11,043 bases of DNA from an uncultured Bacteroidales bacterium (lineage in GTDB: Bacteria > Bacteroidota > Bacteroidia > Bacteroidales > Lentimicrobiaceae): contig CALCQV010000089.1 in NCBI GenBank assembly GCA_937894795.1, positions 1-11,043 on the forward strand, in the 5' to 3' direction. Both the position numbers and the translations under genes were made by a program. The notes beneath the pieces are model-generated. The model made no database searches. It saw only the letters and a list, made by a program, of their open reading frames with translations, and was not told the DNA's origin. Numbering within the stretch: the first letter of the stretch is position 1; each line of letters opens with the position of its first letter. Shown piece after piece: positions 8,047-11,043 of the stretch.

Positions 8047-8529
8047 TTATTCTTTAACACCTTCCATTAGTTTGGAGCCCGGTTTATTAAGCACTTTTGT
8101 AAGCTCAGCACGGTTCCAAACAGCATGTTCAAAAGTCTGATCCATCTTGATTGCTGAAGAAGGACAAGCTCTGATGCATAAATTGCATAATGTACACATG
8201 CCAAGGTGGTAAATATGCTGATCAATGGCTCTTTTCTTCTTGCCGTCCTCACTAATGACCGATTTGGTGATGATTTCGATGGAACCGTTAGGGCAAGCCA
8301 GTTCGCATAATCCACAGCCGGTGCATCTATGCTCATTATTCTCGTCGTGTGGCATTACTACCTCACCGCGAAAACGATCAGGCATTTTTAGTGTAGCCCT
8401 GTTTTCAGGGTATTCCTGTGTTACATTTTTCCAGGGTGTGAAGAAGTAACGGGCAGTAACTTTCATTCCTGTCAATAGAGAAAAGAAACCACCAAAAATT
8501 TCCCCGAAATATTTTATAATTGACCTCAT
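8047..8529 (-). CDS. nuoI: NADH-quinone oxidoreductase subunit I (NuoI), two [4Fe-4S] clusters
   Basis: A ferredoxin-like peripheral-arm subunit that passes electrons through clusters N6a and N6b to N2 in NuoB. It has 160 residues; E. coli NuoI has 180. Two complete 8Fe-ferredoxin motifs are visible: CTGCGLCELACP with C69, C72, C75, C79, and CTLCNLCIRACP with C112, C115, C118, C122. The N-terminal amphipathic stretch (IIKYFGEIFGGFFSLLTGMK) is the part that sits on NuoH at the membrane surface, and RGEVVM (54-59) corresponds to the RGxxxL region of the family. It lies 13 nt after nuoH. All eight cluster ligands are intact, so it should be functional. Confidence 0.97.
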   Translation of the reverse strand: MRSIIKYFGEIFGGFFSLLTGMKVTARYFFTPWKNVTQEYPENRATLKMPDRFRGEVVMPHDENNEHRCTGCGLCELACPNGSIEIITKSVISEDGKKKRAIDQHIYHLGMCTLCNLCIRACPSSAIKMDQTFEHAVWNRAELTKVLNKPGSKLMEGVKE

Positions 8530-8542
8530 ATAGAATAACAGT

Positions 8543-9631
8543 TTAAAAATGAAGACCCAACAATACCACCAAAGTCATAAGTATGATATTCATAAGGTTT
8601 ATTGGCAATAAATATTTCCATTCAAGATTGAGGATGTGATCAACCCTAAGACGAGGGAATGTCCATTTAAACCACATCATCAGGAATATAACAGCAAAGA
8701 CTTTCAGGAAAAACCATATGAGTCCCGGTATTAAATCCATCACGCCATTGAATGCTTCAAACTGGCCGAAATGGAGTGGCATCCAACCGCCAAGGAAGAC
8801 AATGGTAGCCATGGCAGCAACAATAAACAGGTTAATATATTCAGCCAGGAAGAAGAAGGCGAATTTGATACCTGAATATTCGGTGTGGAAACCTGCAGTC
8901 AGTTCTGATTCAGCTTCAGCCAAGTCAAAAGGGCCACGGTTAGTTTCAGCAGTACCTGCGATTACAAAAACAAGAAATGCAATCACAGCAGGCACATGAC
9001 CTCTGAAGATAAACCACAAATCACGCTGACCTTCAATAATTCCGGAAATCTGCATAGTGCCGGCAAAAATGATCATGGTTATCAGTGCCAAACCAACAGA
9101 AAGCTCATAGCTTACAATTTGTGCACCTGAACGCATTGCACCAATAAGTGAGTATTTATTATTTGAACTCCAACCTGCAAGTAGAACTCCAATAACACTA
9201 ACTGAAGAAACAGCAGTGACAAAGAAGACGCCGATATCGAAATCAAAAGATGCCAGCCCCGGGGCAAATGGGATTACCGAGATAGCCATGAATGTGGCAA
9301 TAATCACGATAAAAGGGGCCAGATTATAAAGGAACTTATCGGCACGTTTGGGTGTGATAAGTTCTTTCATCAGCAACTTGATAAAGTCGGCAATGGTTTG
9401 AAGTAGTCCCCACGGACCAACTCTCATGGGTCCGAGTCGCTGCTGGAAAGCGGCGCACACTTTACGTTCAGCATATACAAGGAATAATCCGAATAATGCA
9501 ACGAAGAGCAGGTAGGCAACTCCTACAATAAGCCATTCAACGGCTAATGTGGCAGTCGGGTTAAGACTGGCAGAAAGCGAATCGTGAATAGACTTTGTTA
9601 ACGGGGTGAAATCGTAAATATTAAAGGCCAT
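8543..9631 (-). CDS. nuoH: NADH-quinone oxidoreductase subunit H (NuoH)
   Basis: The membrane subunit that anchors the peripheral arm and, with NuoD and NuoB, builds the quinone-binding chamber. It has 362 residues and about eight or nine helices (family usually 320-350); the excess is an N-terminal extension before ERK (55-57). Hallmarks: ERKVCAAFQQRLGPMRVGPW (55-74), GAMRSGAQIVSYELSVGL (164-181), the acidic AETNRGPFDLAEAESELTAG (228-247) leading into FHTEYSG, and FPRLRVDHI (325-333). Its direct placement 35 nt after nuoD, with no nuoE, nuoF or nuoG between them, marks the complex as the form lacking the NADH module in this operon. Confidence 0.97.
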   Translation of the reverse strand: MAFNIYDFTPLTKSIHDSLSASLNPTATLAVEWLIVGVAYLLFVALFGLFLVYAERKVCAAFQQRLGPMRVGPWGLLQTIADFIKLLMKELITPKRADKFLYNLAPFIVIIATFMAISVIPFAPGLASFDFDIGVFFVTAVSSVSVIGVLLAGWSSNNKYSLIGAMRSGAQIVSYELSVGLALITMIIFAGTMQISGIIEGQRDLWFIFRGHVPAVIAFLVFVIAGTAETNRGPFDLAEAESELTAGFHTEYSGIKFAFFFLAEYINLFIVAAMATIVFLGGWMPLHFGQFEAFNGVMDLIPGLIWFFLKVFAVIFLMMWFKWTFPRLRVDHILNLEWKYLLPINLMNIILMTLVVLLGLHF

Positions 9632-9666
9632 CGTATTATTGTTCAGTAGTTTGAATCGTTATAATA

Positions 9667-10800
9667 TTATCGGTCAATATCTGGAATAACCAGGTCGAAT
9701 GTGCCCATAATGGCTACCAGGTCGGCAATCTTCCATCCTTTAGCTATATTGTTGATAGCAAATAGATTTGAGAAGCCCGGTGAACGGAACTTCATGCGAT
9801 AGGGGTTCTTTTTGCCGTCAGAAATAATATAGACGCCAAATTCGCCACGACCGGTTTCAACCCGTTGATAATATTCGCCTTCAGGCAACTTGGTAACACC
9901 CTTCATCTTAACTGCGTAATCACCTTCCGGGATGTTGTCAATCAATTGTTCAATGATATTCATTGATTCATACATTTCCAGAATACGAAGATGATAGCGT
10001 GTAAAAGTATCACCATCTGTTCCCAATATCTCTTTGAATTTTACATAAGGATAGGCGCTATAAGGCTGTTTCTTACGTATATCGCAAGAGAAACCGGATG
10101 CTCGGGCTGATGGGCCTGTTACACCATAGGCAATTGCATCTTCTTTAGAAAGAATGCCAACACCTTTGGTGCGTTCCTGGAAGATTACATTACCGGTTAG
10201 CAACCTTTCATATTCAGGCAGTTTTTGCCTGAATTTCTTGATGAATGCCTTTACATCACGCTGGAAATTAGGATGGATATCAAACATAACTCCACCGGGA
10301 ACACTATAATTTAGTGTAAGGCGTGCACCACATGTTTCCTCAAATATATCAAGGATGTCTTCACGGTCACGAAGTCCGTAGAAGAATGTTGTCAATGCAC
10401 CCATATCCATTCCGAAAGCACACCACCATAACTGATGAGAAGCAAGACGTTGCAGTTCATCAAAAATGGTGCGGATATACTTGGCTCTTTCAGGCACTTC
10501 AACCTGCAATCCCTTTTCAACGCAAAGACTAACAGCCTCGTTGTTCATGTGGGCAGCAAGATAATCCATTCGGTCAGTGAGATGAGGAATCTGAATATAG
10601 CTCAGGCTTTCGGTCATTTTCTCAATCCCGCTATGGATATATCCAATATGAGGTTGAACGTTGAGTACCTTTTCACCTTCCAGCTTCACCAACAACCGAA
10701 GAACGCCGTGGGTACTGGGATGCTGAGGTCCCATGTTAACGAGATAATCATCAGTTTTTATCTCATCGGATGTAAGCAGTATTTCTTTATATTCTTCCAT
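9667..10800 (-). CDS. nuoD: NADH-quinone oxidoreductase subunit D (NuoD, 49-kDa type), short form
   Basis: A peripheral-arm subunit related to the large subunit of [NiFe] hydrogenases; it forms the quinone headgroup site next to cluster N2. Hallmarks: GPQHPSTHGVLR (24-35), with H31 matching the quinone-binding His38 of T. thermophilus Nqo4, Y80 in TDRMDYL matching Tyr87, RASG (233-236), GRGEFGVYIISDG (317-329) and the terminal DIDR. At 377 residues it is shorter than the usual 400-420: between about residues 290 and 312 the stretch before the RGE motif is much reduced, and the helix that contains MEAxIxHFK in many family members is absent, as in plant/cyanobacterial NdhH. The ATG lies 2 nt after the nuoC stop and in another frame, so C and D are separate proteins, unlike the fused NuoCD of E. 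coli. Confidence 0.97.
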   Translation of the reverse strand: MEEYKEILLTSDEIKTDDYLVNMGPQHPSTHGVLRLLVKLEGEKVLNVQPHIGYIHSGIEKMTESLSYIQIPHLTDRMDYLAAHMNNEAVSLCVEKGLQVEVPERAKYIRTIFDELQRLASHQLWWCAFGMDMGALTTFFYGLRDREDILDIFEETCGARLTLNYSVPGGVMFDIHPNFQRDVKAFIKKFRQKLPEYERLLTGNVIFQERTKGVGILSKEDAIAYGVTGPSARASGFSCDIRKKQPYSAYPYVKFKEILGTDGDTFTRYHLRILEMYESMNIIEQLIDNIPEGDYAVKMKGVTKLPEGEYYQRVETGRGEFGVYIISDGKKNPYRMKFRSPGFSNLFAINNIAKGWKIADLVAIMGTFDLVIPDIDR

Positions 10801-10802
10801 AT

Positions 10803-11043
10803 CTATCGAGATACAACGTGAATATCATCCTGATAATCCTTGCGCAAAGGATAGCCCCAGGAGTCATCAAGGAACAAGCGACGGGGTTCCGGATGATTGT
10901 TAAACTTAATGCCAAGCAGATCAAATACTTCATTTTCATGAGGTTCAGCTGTTGGCCATATGTCGGTTACTGAATCAACCGCAGGGTTTAACCTGTCGTT
11001 TGTTTTTACCTTCACTACCAGTACATGGTTGTGTCCTAAATTT
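10803..11043 (-). CDS. nuoC: NADH-quinone oxidoreductase subunit C (NuoC, 30-kDa type), C-terminal part
   Basis: The 3' end of nuoC: 79 codons plus a TAG stop (10805..10803), open to the right edge, so the true start lies outside the window and the GTG at 11015 is an internal codon. The 30-kDa family signature is clear: PAVDSVTDIWPTA, then HENEVFDLLGIKFNNHPEPR and RRLFLDDSWGYPLRKDY. The usual ExE element (ERE) reads ENE. The protein supports the NuoB/NuoD assembly of the peripheral arm. The tail after RKDY is only ten residues (QDDIHVVSR and a preceding D-type turn), shorter than in many homologues. The nuoD start follows after 2 nt, so coupled translation is likely. Confidence 0.93.
   Translation of the reverse strand, partial: NLGHNHVLVVKVKTNDRLNPAVDSVTDIWPTAEPHENEVFDLLGIKFNNHPEPRRLFLDDSWGYPLRKDYQDDIHVVSR

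Noticed and set aside
10796..10806. Possible nuoC-nuoD gene fusion broken by a sequencing frameshift
   Set aside because: NuoC ends after its normal LRKDY region with a stop, and NuoD has its own ATG 2 nt later; separate C and D genes are normal in many bacteria.
10435..10821. Plus-strand open frame of 128 codons
   Set aside because: Antisense to nuoD, whose motifs are complete here; no separate promoter or protein motif is visible.
11013..11015. GTG as a start codon giving a 70-residue protein
   Set aside because: The frame is open further upstream with NuoC-like residues (HNHVLVV), so this is an internal valine of a truncated nuoC.

Overview
The window is a stretch of a Bacteroidota chromosome (probably Bacteroidales or a close relative), transcribed entirely from the minus strand. 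The placement rests on three things: the gene order of the respiratory operon (nuoD directly followed by nuoH, with no nuoE, F or G), modest G+C content, and gene starts that lack Shine-Dalgarno sequences at nearly every junction, with A/T-rich leaders instead. This is an inference from architecture, not from a marker gene.

From 11043 down to about 2127 lies most of a complex I (NADH-quinone oxidoreductase type) operon, read right to left: nuoC (3' part only), nuoD, nuoH, nuoI, nuoJ, nuoK, nuoL, nuoM and nuoN. Gaps between genes are 2 to 81 nt, so a single polycistronic mRNA is likely; its promoter and nuoA/nuoB would lie beyond the right edge. NuoC, D and I (with NuoB outside) form the peripheral arm that carries electrons to quinone. 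NuoH forms the quinone chamber, and NuoJ, K, L, M and N form the proton-pumping membrane arm. The NADH-oxidising module (NuoE, F, G) is not at its usual place between nuoD and nuoH, so this looks like an 11-subunit complex whose electron donor is not evident here.

A 117-residue protein of unknown function (1760..2113) follows nuoN by 13 nt. The unit then ends at a strong A/T-flanked hairpin terminator (1673..1708). After a short A/T-rich spacer, the N-terminal 498 codons of a SNF2-family helicase run off the left edge of the window. This ORF is open at its 3' end, and its identity comes from the characteristic LRPYQ..G..WL motif at the very edge.

No mobile element, tRNA, rRNA, CRISPR array or phage gene was seen. 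I found no clearly new multi-gene system. The points worth a second look are an apparent loss of the central transmembrane lysine in NuoM, a shortened NuoD resembling the NdhH form, the missing NADH module, and the conserved-looking small protein at the operon end.
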